This document shows positions 37,226 to 49,163 of a DNA stretch of 64,000 bases, piece after piece (positions within the stretch are counted from its first letter, which is position 1; the number at the start of each line of letters is the position of its first letter). The notes under the pieces are model-generated. The model ran no database searches. It was not told where the DNA came from and saw only the letters and a list, made by a program, of their open reading frames with translations. The DNA is from Salinicola acroporae (GTDB lineage: Bacteria; Pseudomonadota; Gammaproteobacteria; Pseudomonadales; Halomonadaceae): positions 372,001-436,000 of the forward strand of contig NZ_PZJW01000006.1 in assembly GCF_003206615.1 (NCBI RefSeq), in the 5' to 3' direction. Both the position numbers and the translations under genes were made by a program.

Positions 37226-37813
37226 TCAGTAGTAGGCGTTGGTGGTATCGGTATGGTCGGTGACGTCGCGAATGCCGGCGAGCTCCGGGATGCGCTCCAT
37301 CAGGGTCTTCTCGACGCCATCCTTGAGGGTGAGATCGACCGCCGCGCAGCCCTGGCAGCCGCCACCGAACTGCAGCACCGCGACCTGCTCTTCGGTGAGC
37401 TGGATCAGGCGGATCTCGCCGCCATGCGATGCCAGGCCAGGATTGATCTCGCTATAGAGGATGTAGTTGACGCGATCCTCGAGCGGACTGTCGGCGTTGA
37501 CCTTCGGCATCTTGGCGTTGGGCGCCTTGATGGTGAGCTGGCCGCCCATGCGGTCGGCATTGAAATCGACCACCGCCTCTTCCAGGAACGGCACGCTGTT
37601 CTTGTCGAGATAGACGCTGAACTTCTCCAGCTCCACCCGCTCGTCGCTGGGCTCCTCCTCGCCAGGACGGCAGTAGGCAAGGCAGGTCTCCGCGTACGGG
37701 GTACCAGGCTGGGTGATGAAGACGCGCACGGCGATGTCGTCGACGTTCTGCTTGGCCAGCAACTCGGCCAGATATTCCTGGCCGCTTTCGGTGATCTGAA
37801 TCGGTTGGCTCAT
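37226..37813 (-). CDS. nfuA: Fe/S biogenesis protein NfuA
   Basis: NfuA carries 4Fe-4S clusters to target enzymes under stress. The 195-residue product has a degenerate A-type domain at the N-terminus and a C-terminal Nfu domain with the cluster-binding CxxC motif Cys153/Cys156 ([21 protein letters not shown]). Length and layout match E. coli NfuA (191). It stands alone and is divergent from metH, with a 185-bp gap between them. Confidence 0.94.
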   Translation of the reverse strand: MSQPIQITESGQEYLAELLAKQNVDDIAVRVFITQPGTPYAETCLAYCRPGEEEPSDERVELEKFSVYLDKNSVPFLEEAVVDFNADRMGGQLTIKAPNAKMPKVNADSPLEDRVNYILYSEINPGLASHGGEIRLIQLTEEQVAVLQFGGGCQGCAAVDLTLKDGVEKTLMERIPELAGIRDVTDHTDTTNAYY

Positions 37814-37998
37814 GAGACTGGGGACTCTGCTTGAGATGTACCGTTATGGTAGGAAAAAGCGCGCGCCAAGACAATCCCGAGTGATTTAGTCAGGCTTGTC
37901 GTCCAAGTCCCGCCATTCGTGCCTTTCTGATACCATGCGGCCCCTCGGTGTCTCGCGAGGGACGCGACCTGTTTACCTGCCGTTGGAGAGTCACCGCC

Positions 37999-40900
37999 AT
38001 GACTGCCATTACCGCCTCTGCCTCGCTCGCCACGCTGAAGAAGACGCTGGGCGAGCGTATCGTGATCCTCGACGGCGGCATGGGGACGATGCTCCAGGAT
38101 TATGGCCTGGAAGAAGCCGACTTTCGCGGTCAGCGTTTTGCCGATTGGCCTAGCGAACTCAAGGGCAACAACGATCTGCTGACGCTGACGCGATCGGACA
38201 TCGTCGAATCGATCCACCGCGCCTACCTGGAGGCCGGGGCCGACATCGTCGAGACCAACACCTTCAACAGTACCCGGCTGTCCCAATCCGATTACGGCAT
38301 GGAGTCGCTGACCGTCGAGCTCAATCGCGAAGCAGCCAGACTGGCAAGGGAGGTCTGCGATGCCGTCGCCGAGGAGACCGGTGTCCCGCGCTATGTCGCA
38401 GGCGTGCTGGGTCCGACATCGCGCACCGCCTCGCTGTCACCGGACGTCAACGATCCGGCCAGGCGCAATGTCACCTTCGATCAACTGCGTGACAATTACA
38501 TCGAGGCCGCCACCGCGCTGATCGATGGCGGTGCCGACATCATCCTGATCGAGACGATCTTCGACACACTCAATGCCAAGGCTGCCATCTACGCCCTGGA
38601 GGCCCTGTTCGAGTCCCGCGGCGAACGTCTGCCGGTGATGATCTCCGGCACCATCACCGACGCTTCCGGCCGCACCCTCTCTGGCCAGACGACGGAAGCG
38701 TTCTGGAACGCAGTACGTCACGCCCGTCCGCTCTCCGTCGGCTTGAACTGCGCACTCGGCGCCCAGGAGCTTCGGCCCTATCTCGAGGAGCTTTCGAACA
38801 AGGCCGACACCTTCGTCTCCGCCCATCCCAACGCGGGGCTACCCAACGAATTCGGCGAGTACGACCAGACCGCCGAAGAGATGGCGGCCATCGTCCGGGA
38901 GTTTGCCGACAGCGGATTGATCAACGTCATCGGTGGCTGCTGCGGCACGACGCCGGAGCATATCGCCGCGGTCAAGCGCGCCGTCGACGGCGTTTCGCCC
39001 CGGCCCGTACCCGAGCGTCCCGCCGCCTGCCGGCTGTCCGGTCTCGAACCCTTCAACATCGAAGCCGATTCACTGTTCGTCAACGTCGGCGAGCGAACCA
39101 ACGTCACCGGTTCGGCCCGTTTCAAGCGCCTGATCCAGGAAGAGGACTACACCACCGCGCTTGAAGTCGCCCTGGAGCAGGTCGAGAACGGTGCCCAGGT
39201 GATCGACATCAACATGGACGAGGGCATGCTGGAGTCCGAGGAGGCGATGGTGCGCTTCCTCAACCTGATCGCCGGCGAACCCGATATCGCCCGGGTGCCG
39301 ATCATGGTCGACTCCTCCAAGTGGGAGATCATCGAAGCCGGTCTCAAGTGCATTCAGGGCAAGGCGATCGTCAATTCGATTTCGCTGAAGGAAGGCGAAG
39401 CGTCGTTTCGCCACCAGGCCAACGAGTGTCGGCGCCACGGCGCCGCCATCGTGGTCATGGCGTTCGACGAGCAGGGCCAGGCCGACACCTTCGCCCGCAA
39501 GACCGAAATCTGCCAGCGCGCCTACCGTCTGCTGGTCGATGAGATCGGCTTCCCCGCCGAGGACATTATCTTCGACCCCAATATCTTCGCCATCGCCACC
39601 GGGATCGAGGAGCACAACAACTACGCCGTCGATTTCATCGAGGCCACCCAGTGGATCCACCAGAACCTGCCTCATGCGATGATCTCGGGCGGGGTCTCCA
39701 ACGTCTCGTTCTCGTTTCGCGGCAACAATCCGGTGCGCGAGGCGATCCACTCGGTGTTTCTCTATCACGCGGTCAAGGCCGGCATGTCGATGGGCATCGT
39801 CAACGCCGGCCAGCTGGCGGTCTACGACGATCTGCCGAGCGAGCTGCGCGAGGCGGTCGAGGACGTGGTGCTCAATCGCCGCGACGACGGCACCGAACGG
39901 CTGCTGGAGATTGCCGAGCAGTACCGTGGGGACGGCAGCGGCGCGGCAAAGAAAGAAGATCTCGAATGGCGAGGATGGGAAGTCAACAAGCGGATCGAGC
40001 ACGCCCTGGTCAAGGGGGTCACCGCCTATATCGAAGCTGACACCGAGGAGGCCCGGGCGGCCGCCGCGCGCCCCATCGAGGTGATCGAGGGTCCCCTGAT
40101 GGACGGCATGAACGTGGTCGGCGACCTGTTCGGCGCCGGCAAGATGTTTCTGCCGCAGGTGGTCAAGTCGGCGCGGGTGATGAAGCAGGCCGTCGCCTAC
40201 CTGATCCCCTACATCGAAGCGGAGAAATCCGGCGATGTGCAGTCCAAGGGCAAGATCGTGATGGCCACGGTCAAGGGGGATGTTCACGATATCGGCAAGA
40301 ACATCGTCGGCGTGGTGCTCCAGTGCAACAACTATGAGGTGATCGACCTCGGCGTGATGGTACCGACGGAAAAGATCCTCAAGACCGCGCGAGACGAGAA
40401 CGCCGATATCATCGGTCTCTCCGGCCTGATCACGCCGTCGCTGGACGAGATGGTCCACGTCGCCAAGGAGATGAAGCGTCAGGGCTTTCAGCTCCCGCTT
40501 CTGATCGGTGGCGCTACCACCTCGAAGGCGCATACGGCGGTGAAGATCGCGCCCCAGTACGACGAGCCGGTGATCTACGTCAGCGATGCCTCCCGCGCCG
40601 TCGGCGTTGCCAGCCGACTGCTCTCGCCGACCCAGAAACCCACCTACTTCGCCGAGATCCGGCAGGAGTACGACCAGGTCCGCGAGCGCAACGCCAAACG
40701 CCGCCCCAAGGCGTCCGATCTACCTTACAGCTCGGCTCGGGAGCGGCGCTTCAAGGTGGACTGGAACCACTTCCAACCGGTCAGGCCTATCCAGCCGGGG
40801 ATCACCGTGTTCGACGACTACGATCTCGACGAGCTCGTCGAGTTCATCGACTGGACGCCCTTCTTCATGACCTGGCAGCTCTCGGGCAAGTATCCGCGGA

Positions 40901-41754
40901 TACTCGAGGACGAGGTCGTCGGCGAAGCGGCGCGCAATCTGTTTCGCGATGCCCAGGCCATGCTGCGCAAGCTGATCGACGAGCGCCACATTCATGCGCG
41001 CGGCGTGATCGGGCTGTGGCCGGCCAACAGCGTCGACGACGATGTGATCGAGGTCTACGCTGACGACAGTCGCGAAACGGTGATCGAACGCCTCCACCAT
41101 ATTCGCCAGCAGAGTACCAAGGGGCGCGACGGCGTGTGCCATAGCCTGGCCGACTTCATCGCTCCGAGGGCAAGTGGCAAGCTCGACTGGATCGGCGGTT
41201 TCGCCGTGACTTCCGGCCATGGTGCCGACGAGTTGGCCAAGCGCTACGAGGCCGCCGGCGACGATTACAACGCTATCCTGGTTCAGGCGCTGTCCGATCG
41301 TCTGGCGGAAGCCTTTGCCGAGCGCCTCCACGAGCGCGTACGCAAGGAGTTCTGGGGCTACGTGCCAGAGGAGGCGCTGGACAACGACGCCCTGATCGCC
41401 GAAAAATATCAGGGGATCCGCCCGGCTCCCGGTTACCCGGCCTGCCCCGATCACACCGAGAAAGCCACACTGTTCCGCCTGTTGGAGGCCACCGCACGCA
41501 CCGGCATTTCGCTGACCGACAGTTTTGCCATGTGGCCGGCGGCGGCGGTCTCCGGCTGGTATTTCGCCCACCCGTCAGCGAAATATTTCTCCACCGGCAA
41601 GATCGGTCGGGACCAGGTCGAGGCGCTGGCCCGGCACAAGGCGATGCCGCTCGCGGAACTGGAGCGCTGGTTGTCGCCCGTGCTCTCCTATGATCCGGAG
41701 CGACCAGCAGCCGCTGACGGCGAACGCGACTCCGGATCCGCGCTGGCCTCGTGA
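37999..41754 (+). CDS. metH: Cobalamin-dependent methionine synthase MetH
   Basis: MetH methylates homocysteine using methyltetrahydrofolate and cobalamin. The 1251-residue product has all four modules: a homocysteine domain with zinc cysteines Cys314/Cys315 ([10 protein letters not shown]), a pterin domain ([24 protein letters not shown]), a B12 domain with the lower axial ligand His763 in [12 protein letters not shown], and an activation domain with [12 protein letters not shown]. The start at 37999 follows GGAGAG; an earlier in-frame start would add 17 unsupported residues. It lies just before the sulfite reductase genes. I looked for a cobalamin riboswitch in the 185-bp leader and saw none. 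Confidence 0.96.
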   Translation: MTAITASASLATLKKTLGERIVILDGGMGTMLQDYGLEEADFRGQRFADWPSELKGNNDLLTLTRSDIVESIHRAYLEAGADIVETNTFNSTRLSQSDYGMESLTVELNREAARLAREVCDAVAEETGVPRYVAGVLGPTSRTASLSPDVNDPARRNVTFDQLRDNYIEAATALIDGGADIILIETIFDTLNAKAAIYALEALFESRGERLPVMISGTITDASGRTLSGQTTEAFWNAVRHARPLSVGLNCALGAQELRPYLEELSNKADTFVSAHPNAGLPNEFGEYDQTAEEMAAIVREFADSGLINVIGGCCGTTPEHIAAVKRAVDGVSPRPVPERPAACRLSGLEPFNIEADSLFVNVGERTNVTGSARFKRLIQEEDYTTALEVALEQVENGAQVIDINMDEGMLESEEAMVRFLNLIAGEPDIARVPIMVDSSKWEIIEAGLKCIQGKAIVNSISLKEGEASFRHQANECRRHGAAIVVMAFDEQGQADTFARKTEICQRAYRLLVDEIGFPAEDIIFDPNIFAIATGIEEHNNYAVDFIEATQWIHQNLPHAMISGGVSNVSFSFRGNNPVREAIHSVFLYHAVKAGMSMGIVNAGQLAVYDDLPSELREAVEDVVLNRRDDGTERLLEIAEQYRGDGSGAAKKEDLEWRGWEVNKRIEHALVKGVTAYIEADTEEARAAAARPIEVIEGPLMDGMNVVGDLFGAGKMFLPQVVKSARVMKQAVAYLIPYIEAEKSGDVQSKGKIVMATVKGDVHDIGKNIVGVVLQCNNYEVIDLGVMVPTEKILKTARDENADIIGLSGLITPSLDEMVHVAKEMKRQGFQLPLLIGGATTSKAHTAVKIAPQYDEPVIYVSDASRAVGVASRLLSPTQKPTYFAEIRQEYDQVRERNAKRRPKASDLPYSSARERRFKVDWNHFQPVRPIQPGITVFDDYDLDELVEFIDWTPFFMTWQLSGKYPRILEDEVVGEAARNLFRDAQAMLRKLIDERHIHARGVIGLWPANSVDDDVIEVYADDSRETVIERLHHIRQQSTKGRDGVCHSLADFIAPRASGKLDWIGGFAVTSGHGADELAKRYEAAGDDYNAILVQALSDRLAEAFAERLHERVRKEFWGYVPEEALDNDALIAEKYQGIRPAPGYPACPDHTEKATLFRLLEATARTGISLTDSFAMWPAAAVSGWYFAHPSAKYFSTGKIGRDQVEALARHKAMPLAELERWLSPVLSYDPERPAAADGERDSGSALAS

Positions 41755-41796
41755 TGGCGCGGTCGTCATAACGATAAAGCAAGAAATTATGAGTAT

Positions 41797-41815
41797 TTAT
41801 TCTTTTGTAGAATAA
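41797..41815. promoter_or_regulatory. 19-bp inverted repeat upstream of cysI
   Basis: TTATTCT-TTTGT-AGAATAA is a perfect 7+5+7 inverted repeat in an AT-rich pocket, 56 bp before the cysI start. Its size fits a LysR-type operator such as CysB. The CysB link is inferred from the sulfite-reductase context, not from a match to a site I can verify. Confidence 0.45.
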
Positions 41816-41871
41816 AGCGCACGCGGTAAGGTGCTCTCATTGGCAATCCATGACTAGCAGGATCAGGCCCG

Positions 41872-43527
41872 ATGTATCGCTACGACTCTTATGACCAGAC
41901 GCTCGTCGACGAGCGCGTTGCGCAGTTTCGCGACCAGATGGATCGCTATCTCGCCGGCAAGCTCGGCGAAGAGGAGTTTCGTCCGGTCAGACTCCAGAAT
42001 GGTCTTTATATCCAGCGCCATGCGCCGATGCTGCGCATCGCCATTCCCTACGGCATGTTGAGCAGTGATCAGTTGCGCGCGTTGGCAACTATCACCCGGC
42101 GCTACGACCGCGGCTACGGCCACTTCACCACTCGCCAGAATCTCCAGCTCAACTGGCCGGCGCAGGAAGACGTGCCCGATATCCTAGCTGACCTGGCCAA
42201 GGTCCAGATGCACGCCATCCAGACCAGCGGCAACTGCATTCGCAATACCACCAGCGACCAGTTCGCAGGCATCGCCAAGGATGAAGTGGTCGACCCGCGC
42301 CCCTGGTGCGAGCTGATTCGCCAGTGGTCCACGCTGCATCCGGAATTCGCCTATCTGCCGCGCAAGTTCAAGATCGCGGTCACCGGCGCCACCGAAGATC
42401 GCGCCGCGATCCACGTCCACGACATCGGCCTGCGACTGTTTTTGAACGACGCTGGCGAGTTGCGCTTCCGCGTTCTCGCTGGCGGCGGCATGGGACGTAC
42501 GCCGATGATCGGCGAGGTGGTGCGCGCGGACCTGCCCTGGCAGCATCTGCTGACCTACCTCGAAGCCATCGTCCGGGTCTACAACCAGTTCGGTCGCCGT
42601 GACAACAAGTTCAAGGCGCGGATCAAGATTCTGGTCAAGGCGCTGGGCGTCGAGGAGTTCGCCCGTCGCGTCGAAGCCGAGTGGGCCCATCTCAAGGATG
42701 GCCCGCAGACCTTGAACGAAGGGGCGGTGGACGAAGCCAAGACGCACTTCCCCGAACCGGCGCGTCGCCCGGTCGCCGAATCCGCGATCGTCGCCTACGA
42801 GACACTTCGCCAGGAAAATCGCGCCTTCGCCCGCTTCGTGACCAACAATGTCATGGATCACAAGGTGCCTGGCTACAAGGCGGTCACGCTGTCGTTGAAA
42901 CGTCGCGAGGCAGCCCCGGGCGATATCACCGCAGATCAGATGGACGCCGTGGCGGATCTCGCGGAGACCTTCGGCTTCGGCGAGCTACGCGTCACCCACG
43001 AGCAGAACCTGGTGCTGTCGGACGTACCCGTCGACGAGATCGAGGCGCTGTGGCAGCAGCTCGATGCGCTGGGCATGGCCAATCCCACCGTGGGCACCTT
43101 GAATGACATCATCTGCTGCCCGGGCGGTGATTTCTGCTCGCTGGCCAACGCGGTCTCGATCCCCATCGCCCAGGCGATTCAGGAGCGCTTCGAGGACCTC
43201 GATTTCCTGTATGACCTGGGTCCGATCGATCTCAACATTTCCGGCTGCATGAACGCCTGCGGGCATCACCATGTCGGCAATATCGGCATCCTCGGCGTCG
43301 ACAAGAAAGGTGAGGAGTACTATCAGATCTCGCTGGGCGGCAACGCCGACGACGACGTGTCGTTGGGCAAGATCCTGGGCCCCTCCTTCTATCGCGAGGA
43401 TGTCCCGGACGTCATCGACAAGGTTCTGCAGGTCTACGTCGAAAAGCGCCTCGACGAAGAGCGCTTCCTCGATACCTATCGTCGTGTCGGTCACCAGGCT
43501 TTCAAGGAGCGGGTCTATGCAGCCTGA
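41872..43527 (+). CDS. cysI: Sulfite reductase hemoprotein (nitrite/sulfite reductase family)
   Basis: This enzyme reduces sulfite to sulfide with a siroheme-4Fe-4S centre. The 551-residue product has the cluster cysteines Cys416-x5-Cys422 (CCPGGDFC) and Cys459-x3-Cys463 (SGCMNACG), the substrate arginines in RRYDRGYGHFTTRQNLQLNW, and the TSGNCIRNTTSDQFAG block. The CysI plus DUF934 pair is the Pseudomonas-type arrangement (PA1838-PA1837), which uses no CysJ flavoprotein in the same operon. Assimilation for cysteine and methionine is likely, helped by metH upstream. Confidence 0.92.
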   Translation: MYRYDSYDQTLVDERVAQFRDQMDRYLAGKLGEEEFRPVRLQNGLYIQRHAPMLRIAIPYGMLSSDQLRALATITRRYDRGYGHFTTRQNLQLNWPAQEDVPDILADLAKVQMHAIQTSGNCIRNTTSDQFAGIAKDEVVDPRPWCELIRQWSTLHPEFAYLPRKFKIAVTGATEDRAAIHVHDIGLRLFLNDAGELRFRVLAGGGMGRTPMIGEVVRADLPWQHLLTYLEAIVRVYNQFGRRDNKFKARIKILVKALGVEEFARRVEAEWAHLKDGPQTLNEGAVDEAKTHFPEPARRPVAESAIVAYETLRQENRAFARFVTNNVMDHKVPGYKAVTLSLKRREAAPGDITADQMDAVADLAETFGFGELRVTHEQNLVLSDVPVDEIEALWQQLDALGMANPTVGTLNDIICCPGGDFCSLANAVSIPIAQAIQERFEDLDFLYDLGPIDLNISGCMNACGHHHVGNIGILGVDKKGEEYYQISLGGNADDDVSLGKILGPSFYREDVPDVIDKVLQVYVEKRLDEERFLDTYRRVGHQAFKERVYAA

Positions 43528-44050
43528 ACAGGAATTTCAAGAAACGCCGGAGGCCGCGACCGCCACGAGTACGCTGATCAAGCTCGGCAAACCGGTCACC
43601 GATACCTGGGGGCTCTCCCGCGACGCGGAGAGCCTGCCCGAGGCTCGCCCCGCCATCGTGCCGCTCGCCTTATGGCAGCGGCATGCGGATCAGGACGGGC
43701 TGTCGCCCTGGCTGCCAAGCGACACCGAGTTGACCCCGGAACTGGCGGCGACGCTGGAGAAGTCCCCGCTGGTGGCGATCGACTTCCCCGCATTCACCGA
43801 TGGCCGAGGCTATACGCTGGCGCGATTGCTGCGGGAACGTTTCGGTTATGCCGGCGAAGTGCGAGCGATCGGCGACGTCCTGATCGACCAGCTCTACTAC
43901 ATGACGCGCTGCGGCTTCGACGCCCTGGCACTGCGCGAGGATCAGGAACTCGAGCCGGCCCTCAAGGCGCTCGCCGCCTTCAGCGTCAGCTACCAGCCCG
44001 CCGTGGACCTGAATGAACCCTTGTTCGCCCGCCGCCTGCGGGAGCGCTGA
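43517..44050 (+). CDS. DUF934 protein, sulfite-reductase partner
   Basis: This 177-residue cytoplasmic protein of the DUF934 family follows cysI with an 11-bp overlap, as in Pseudomonas. Landmarks are DFPAFTDGRGYTLARLLRERFGY, EVRAIGDVLIDQLYYMTRCGFDALAL and the C-terminal SVSYQPAVD. The family is thought to help sulfite reduction, perhaps by supporting electron supply or assembly, but its chemistry is not firmly known to me. The ATG at 43517 lies inside the cysI end. A strong hairpin follows. Confidence 0.88.
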   Translation: MQPEQEFQETPEAATATSTLIKLGKPVTDTWGLSRDAESLPEARPAIVPLALWQRHADQDGLSPWLPSDTELTPELAATLEKSPLVAIDFPAFTDGRGYTLARLLRERFGYAGEVRAIGDVLIDQLYYMTRCGFDALALREDQELEPALKALAAFSVSYQPAVDLNEPLFARRLRER

Positions 44051-44073
44051 TATCGGCTCGGAGCCGGTTTTCC

Positions 44074-44109
44074 ACGCAATGACCCCAGCCAAGGCTGGGG
44101 TCATTGCGT
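44074..44109. terminator. Long bidirectional hairpin
   Basis: ACGCAATGACCCCAGCC (44074-44090) is followed by AA and then its exact reverse complement (44093-44109), with the tip opening to a CAAG loop. It separates the DUF934 gene from the convergent smr gene. T-runs are weak, but the stem is very stable. Confidence 0.75.
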
Positions 44110-44152
44110 TGGGCCAACGATCTCAGTGCTTGTGTACCCGGCACTAGGCAAC

Positions 44153-44752
44153 TCAACCGCGCCGCTTCTGCTGGCGCTCCCGATTGCGCGACCTGGCGCG
44201 CTCCGACTTGCGCAGCATCACGAAAGTCGCCCCGATTCCCCCTTGCTGGGCTGGCGCCGAGCTGAAGGCCTGGACCTGCTCGAACTGTTGGAGCCAGTGG
44301 CCGAGGTAGGAGCGCACGACGTTGGGGTGACCGTCGTCCTCGCGCGAGCGGCCGTGGACGATGAGCACACTGCGCAGGTCGTGTTCATAGGCATCGCGGA
44401 GAAAACCGAACACGGCGCGGCGACACTCTATGACCGGCATGCGCATGATGTGCAATCGCGCCTCGGCGGGATAGCCGCCATGACGCAACCGCTCGAGCAC
44501 GCCGACCTGGATGCCGTCGCGACGAAACTCGATCGGATCGTGGGCACCGACCAGGTCGACGAATTGGTCGGACAGGAAGTCCCGTTCGTCGTCGCGGGCC
44601 TGCTGGGCACTCTCGCGACGCGCGAGCTGGGCGTCGGAGGGTGGCGTCTGGGGCCTGGCAACCGCAGCCTTGTCCCGCCCCTTGCTGATCGGCCGTACAT
44701 CGGTGCCCAAGGCTTCGCGGAATGCCTGGAAGTCGTTGGCGGCGTGACTCAT
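44153..44752 (-). CDS. smrA: Smr domain protein (SmrA-like)
   Basis: This 199-residue protein has a charged linker N-terminus and a C-terminal Smr domain: ARLHIMRMPVIECRRAVFGFLRDAY, the SVLIVHGRS turn and LQAFSSAPAQQGGIGATFVMLRK. Smr domains are endonucleases acting on DNA or RNA, in some cases on stalled ribosomes. The conserved His of the HGxG/HGRS turn is present, while the typical LDLHG at the start reads LHIMR here. Usual Smr proteins start LDLHG, so catalytic competence is less sure. GGAGGAGC precedes the ATG at 44752. Confidence 0.8.
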   Translation of the reverse strand: MSHAANDFQAFREALGTDVRPISKGRDKAAVARPQTPPSDAQLARRESAQQARDDERDFLSDQFVDLVGAHDPIEFRRDGIQVGVLERLRHGGYPAEARLHIMRMPVIECRRAVFGFLRDAYEHDLRSVLIVHGRSREDDGHPNVVRSYLGHWLQQFEQVQAFSSAPAQQGGIGATFVMLRKSERARSRNRERQQKRRG

Positions 44753-44925
44753 GATGGCGCTCCTCCGTCGCTGACATCGTTGACGCTTCGACTTCGAATG
44801 CTAGCACGGGGTACAGGAGACGCCTCAATGGCCTCTTCGGAACCCGTGCCTGCGTGCGACGCCCGCGCCTGAGGTAAGCTGACGGGCATGTTTCTCGAAT
44901 TCCATGACGCAGAGCAAGGTTGTCA

Positions 44926-45354
44926 ATGATGCGACGATTCGCCAAGTGGCTGTCGATTCTGCTGGTCGCCGCGGTGATTTTCGCCGGCGGCGGCTTCTGG
45001 TACATCTTCATGAGCCCCTACGGCTATCATCCCGCCGAGCCCGCCATCATCGATGAGCGAATTGCCGAGCAGGACGTGTTCGTCTACGGGACACTGCGTC
45101 ACGACGGCTTGCGCTGGATCATCATGGGAACGCCGATCGAGACGCGGAAGGCGACGCTGAAGGGCTATCGAAAACGGGATCTGGACATTCACCCGCAGCC
45201 GGATGGGGAGGTGCACGGCGAGGTGTTGACCGTCGGCCCTGCCGCACTCAGGGCGCTGGATCGCTACGAGCGCCTGGGCGTTCGTTACACGCGGGAGAGC
45301 GTCAAGCTGGAAGATGGCACGACGGCCTGGGTCTACAAGCGGTTGCCGGAATAA
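44926..45354 (+). CDS. Membrane-anchored gamma-glutamylcyclotransferase-like (YtfP/AIG2) protein
   Basis: The product (142 residues) has one N-terminal membrane span (WLSILLVAAVIFAGGGFWYIFM) followed by a GGCT/AIG2 domain: VFVYGTLRHDGLRWIIMG, LKGYRKRDLDIHP, GEVLTVGPAALRALDRYE. The family catalyses cyclotransfer of gamma-glutamyl groups, or lacks known function (YtfP). A membrane anchor is unusual for it. A glutamate expected in the active loop appears in the ALDRYER block. The ATG at 44926 follows AAGG; the neighbouring TTG and second ATG cannot be excluded. Confidence 0.75.
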   Translation: MMRRFAKWLSILLVAAVIFAGGGFWYIFMSPYGYHPAEPAIIDERIAEQDVFVYGTLRHDGLRWIIMGTPIETRKATLKGYRKRDLDIHPQPDGEVHGEVLTVGPAALRALDRYERLGVRYTRESVKLEDGTTAWVYKRLPE

Positions 45355-45503
45355 ACCCGACGGTGCTTGCCGTCGTCGGCGGCGATTGAGACCTTCGCTG
45401 ATCAGCCGCTACAATACCGCTTCCACCCCGTTGCGCTGCCCCGCGTCGATCGATGGCCAGCAACACCTCGCGTCGCACAGCCATAGAAGGTTCCGCCATA
45501 CCG

Positions 45504-45846
45504 ATGTCAACGCTCACGCTTTACCACAATCCGCGCTGCTCCAAGTCACGCGAGGCCCTGGCGCTCCTGGCGTCGCGGGGGGTCGAGTTCGCCGAACGCC
45601 GCTATCTCGATGACCCGCTGTCTCGCCAACAGCTGGAAGGCCTATCCAGGCGACTGGGCGACGACGCCGACCAGATGCTGCGCCGCGAAGAGCCCGAATG
45701 GCGGGCGCGAGGCATCGTTGACCCGACCCAAGCGCAAATCATCGACGCTATCGTCGAGCATCCCCGCCTGATGCAGAGACCGATCGCCGATGACGGCGAG
45801 TACGCGGTCATCGGGCGCCCGCCGCAGGCTGTCCTGCAACTGATCT

Positions 45847-45848
<2 letters not shown>
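45504..45848 (+). CDS. ArsC-family (glutaredoxin-dependent) arsenate reductase-like protein
   Basis: This 114-residue thioredoxin-fold protein has the ArsC active site Cys12 in YHNPRCSKSREALALL, the LDDPLSRQQLEGLSRRLG helix and MQRPIADDGEYAVIGRPPQAV, matching the ArsC/YfgD family. Arsenate reduction is possible, but no ars operon is nearby, and the arrangement with wrbA and DUF2069 is conserved in Pseudomonas (PA0950-PA0948), where the function is unproven. A short element with terminal inverted repeats begins at its stop codon. Confidence 0.88.
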
Positions 45849-47070
<1,222 letters not shown>

Positions 47071-47074
<4 letters not shown>

Positions 47075-48321
47075 GACCTTCCAGCGTCCTCATTCTGGCC
47101 ATGCTGGCCCTGAGCGTGGCCAGCAACCTGTTTGGCTGGCCGATCTGGCCAGCCGCGATACTGGCTTGGCTGGCGACATTGCGGTTGTTCCGCACCCTGC
47201 CCCGGACCTCTCGCCGCCAGGCAGGAACGCTGTTTGCGGCCGGTTCGTTGCTGTGGGCGGCAGCGCTGGTGCGCGGCACTCCCTATTCGCCGTTGAACGC
47301 GCTGACCATCAATCAGTCGTTGCTGATGATGTTTGCCGGCGTCAGCTTCCTGACCATGGCCACGCCGCAGGCCAGAGCCGACCGCCAGCAGTCGGGCAGT
47401 ATGCTCGGGACCATGCTGGGTGCGCATCTGTTCGGCGCCGCCATCAATCTTTCCGTGGTCTTCCTTTTCGGCGAACGAATGCAGCGCGAGGGAAGGCTCT
47501 CCCGCGCCCAGGCACTCATCGTCGGCCGGGGATTCACCGCCGCCGCGGCCTGGTCGCCGTTCTTCGTCGCGATGGGTGTGGCCTTGACCTACGCGCCGGG
47601 CCTCGACTATCTCGGCCTGCTGCCCTGGGGGCTGCTGGCGGCAGCGGCGCTGCTGGCGCTCAACTGGCTTGACGTCCGGCGGCTGAACGCGCCATTCATC
47701 GGTTACCCCATCGAAAAGAGTGCGCTGTTGATGCCATGCACGCTGGCGATCGTGGTGATCGGGCTGCACCTGGTCTCACCCGGCCTTTCGATCCCGCTGA
47801 TCATCGCCATCGTCGCGCCTCTCTTCTCCTTTCTGCTGATGCCTCGCGACAACCGGCGCGAGCGCATGCACCACCAGTTCACCCAGGGTCTACAGCGCCT
47901 GGCCCCCCAGTTTGCCCTGTTCCTGGGAGCTGGCGTCATCTCGACGGGGTTGGCGGCACTCCTGGCCAGCCTGCCGGACGGGCTCGACCTGCCGATAGAT
48001 CACTTCGGCCACTGGCAAGCATGGTTCGCCCTTGGCATCATCGTGGTCGTCTCCTTTACCGGCATTCACCCCCTGATCGGTATCGCCACGTTGGCACCGT
48101 TGGTCGCGCCGCTCCACCCCGACCCGACCCTGCTCGGCATGCTGTTTCTCATGAGCTGGGCACTGGGGACCGGCAGCAGCCCCCTTTCCGGCAGCAACCT
48201 GGCGATCTGTGTGCGCTACCGGATTGCCGTGCGCGACATGCTGCGCTGGAATCTCCCCTATGCCGTTCTCGGCTGGGGCTGCTGCGGCCTGGTGCTGGCG
48301 CTTCACGCGGGCTCGGTCTGA
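47071..48321 (+). CDS. Uncharacterised multi-span membrane protein, possible permease
   Basis: The product has 416 residues and about eleven to twelve membrane spans, organised in two halves. A loop GTGSSPLSGSNLAICVRYRIAVRDMLRW near the C-terminus, with a Gly/Ser-rich turn and Asn, and HPLIGIATLAPLVAPLHP before it, resemble re-entrant loops of ion-transporter superfamily carriers such as ArsB or citrate transporters. I cannot name a family. The ATG at 47071 overlaps the DUF2069 stop (ATGA), so it belongs to the arsC-wrbA-DUF2069 operon. The frame stays open further upstream, but those residues are not real. Confidence 0.7.
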
Positions 48322-48473
48322 CCCGATTCCGCATCAGGGGTGGTTGAGTGTCCAGCGCGGCCAGGCGGGAGAGGTCGATACCCTAGGCTAATGACTGAGA
48401 GAGGGTTGACCATCACACTGGCCTGGCGCGCTACAATGATGGCCATTCATCGCATTCGCATGGAGAACAACTG

Positions 48474-49121
48474 ATGAGCGATCTCGCCGGTATGCGACGG
48501 GACTACGAAGGTGACGCCCTGGCCCCGGAGAACACGCCCGACTCACCGCTTCCCCTGTTCGAGGGCTGGCTGAAAAAGGCGATCGAGACCGAGGGGTTGG
48601 ATGCCAATGCCATGACACTGGCAACGGTCGACAGTGCGGGCCATCCCCACGCCCGCATCGTCCTGCTGAAGGGATTCGATCACAGCGGCTTCCGCTTCTA
48701 CACCAACTACCAGAGCCAGAAAGGCAACGAACTGGCCCACGTTCCCAACGCCGCCGTGGTGTTCTGGTGGCCGGCGCTGCAGCGCCAGATTCGCGTCGAG
48801 GGAAGCGTTTCGAAGGTGGACTCCCACCAGTCCGACGACTACTTTGCCAGCCGGCCCCGCCAGAGCCAGCTAGCGGCTTGGGTCTCCCAGCAGAGCGTCG
48901 AGATTCCCAATCGCGACTGGATGAAAGAGCGGCTGTCGCGCTTCGAACAGGTCTATTCGGATCAGGATGTCGAACGGCCACCGCACTGGGGCGGCTATCT
49001 TCTGGCGCCGCTGGCGGTGGAGTTCTGGCAGGGACAACGCAGCCGGTTGCATGATCGCGTGCGCTACACCCGCCGCGACGAACACGCCCAGGAGTGGCAT
49101 CGCACCCGCCTGGCGCCTTGA
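48474..49121 (+). CDS. pdxH: Pyridoxamine 5'-phosphate oxidase PdxH
   Basis: PdxH oxidises pyridoxine or pyridoxamine phosphate to pyridoxal phosphate using FMN. The 215-residue product matches the E. coli enzyme (218) with MTLATVDSAGHPHARIVLLKGFDHSGFRFYTNY, the RQIRVEGSVSKV block, SRPRQSQLAAWVSQQS and the C-terminal WQGQRSRLHDRVRYTR with PLP-binding arginines. It stands alone, preceded by a TACAAT -10-like element. Confidence 0.95.
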   Translation: MSDLAGMRRDYEGDALAPENTPDSPLPLFEGWLKKAIETEGLDANAMTLATVDSAGHPHARIVLLKGFDHSGFRFYTNYQSQKGNELAHVPNAAVVFWWPALQRQIRVEGSVSKVDSHQSDDYFASRPRQSQLAAWVSQQSVEIPNRDWMKERLSRFEQVYSDQDVERPPHWGGYLLAPLAVEFWQGQRSRLHDRVRYTRRDEHAQEWHRTRLAP

Positions 49122-49163
49122 ACAGCCACATCGGCTGATCCGCCCGCGGGCTTTTCGCCCAAT

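Noticed and set aside
37814-37998. Cobalamin riboswitch before metH
   Set aside because: The 185-bp leader lacks the conserved B12-box sequence and a recognisable multi-stem fold.
39070-40533. 487-codon open frame antisense to metH
   Set aside because: It is a shadow of the methionine synthase gene with no independent features.
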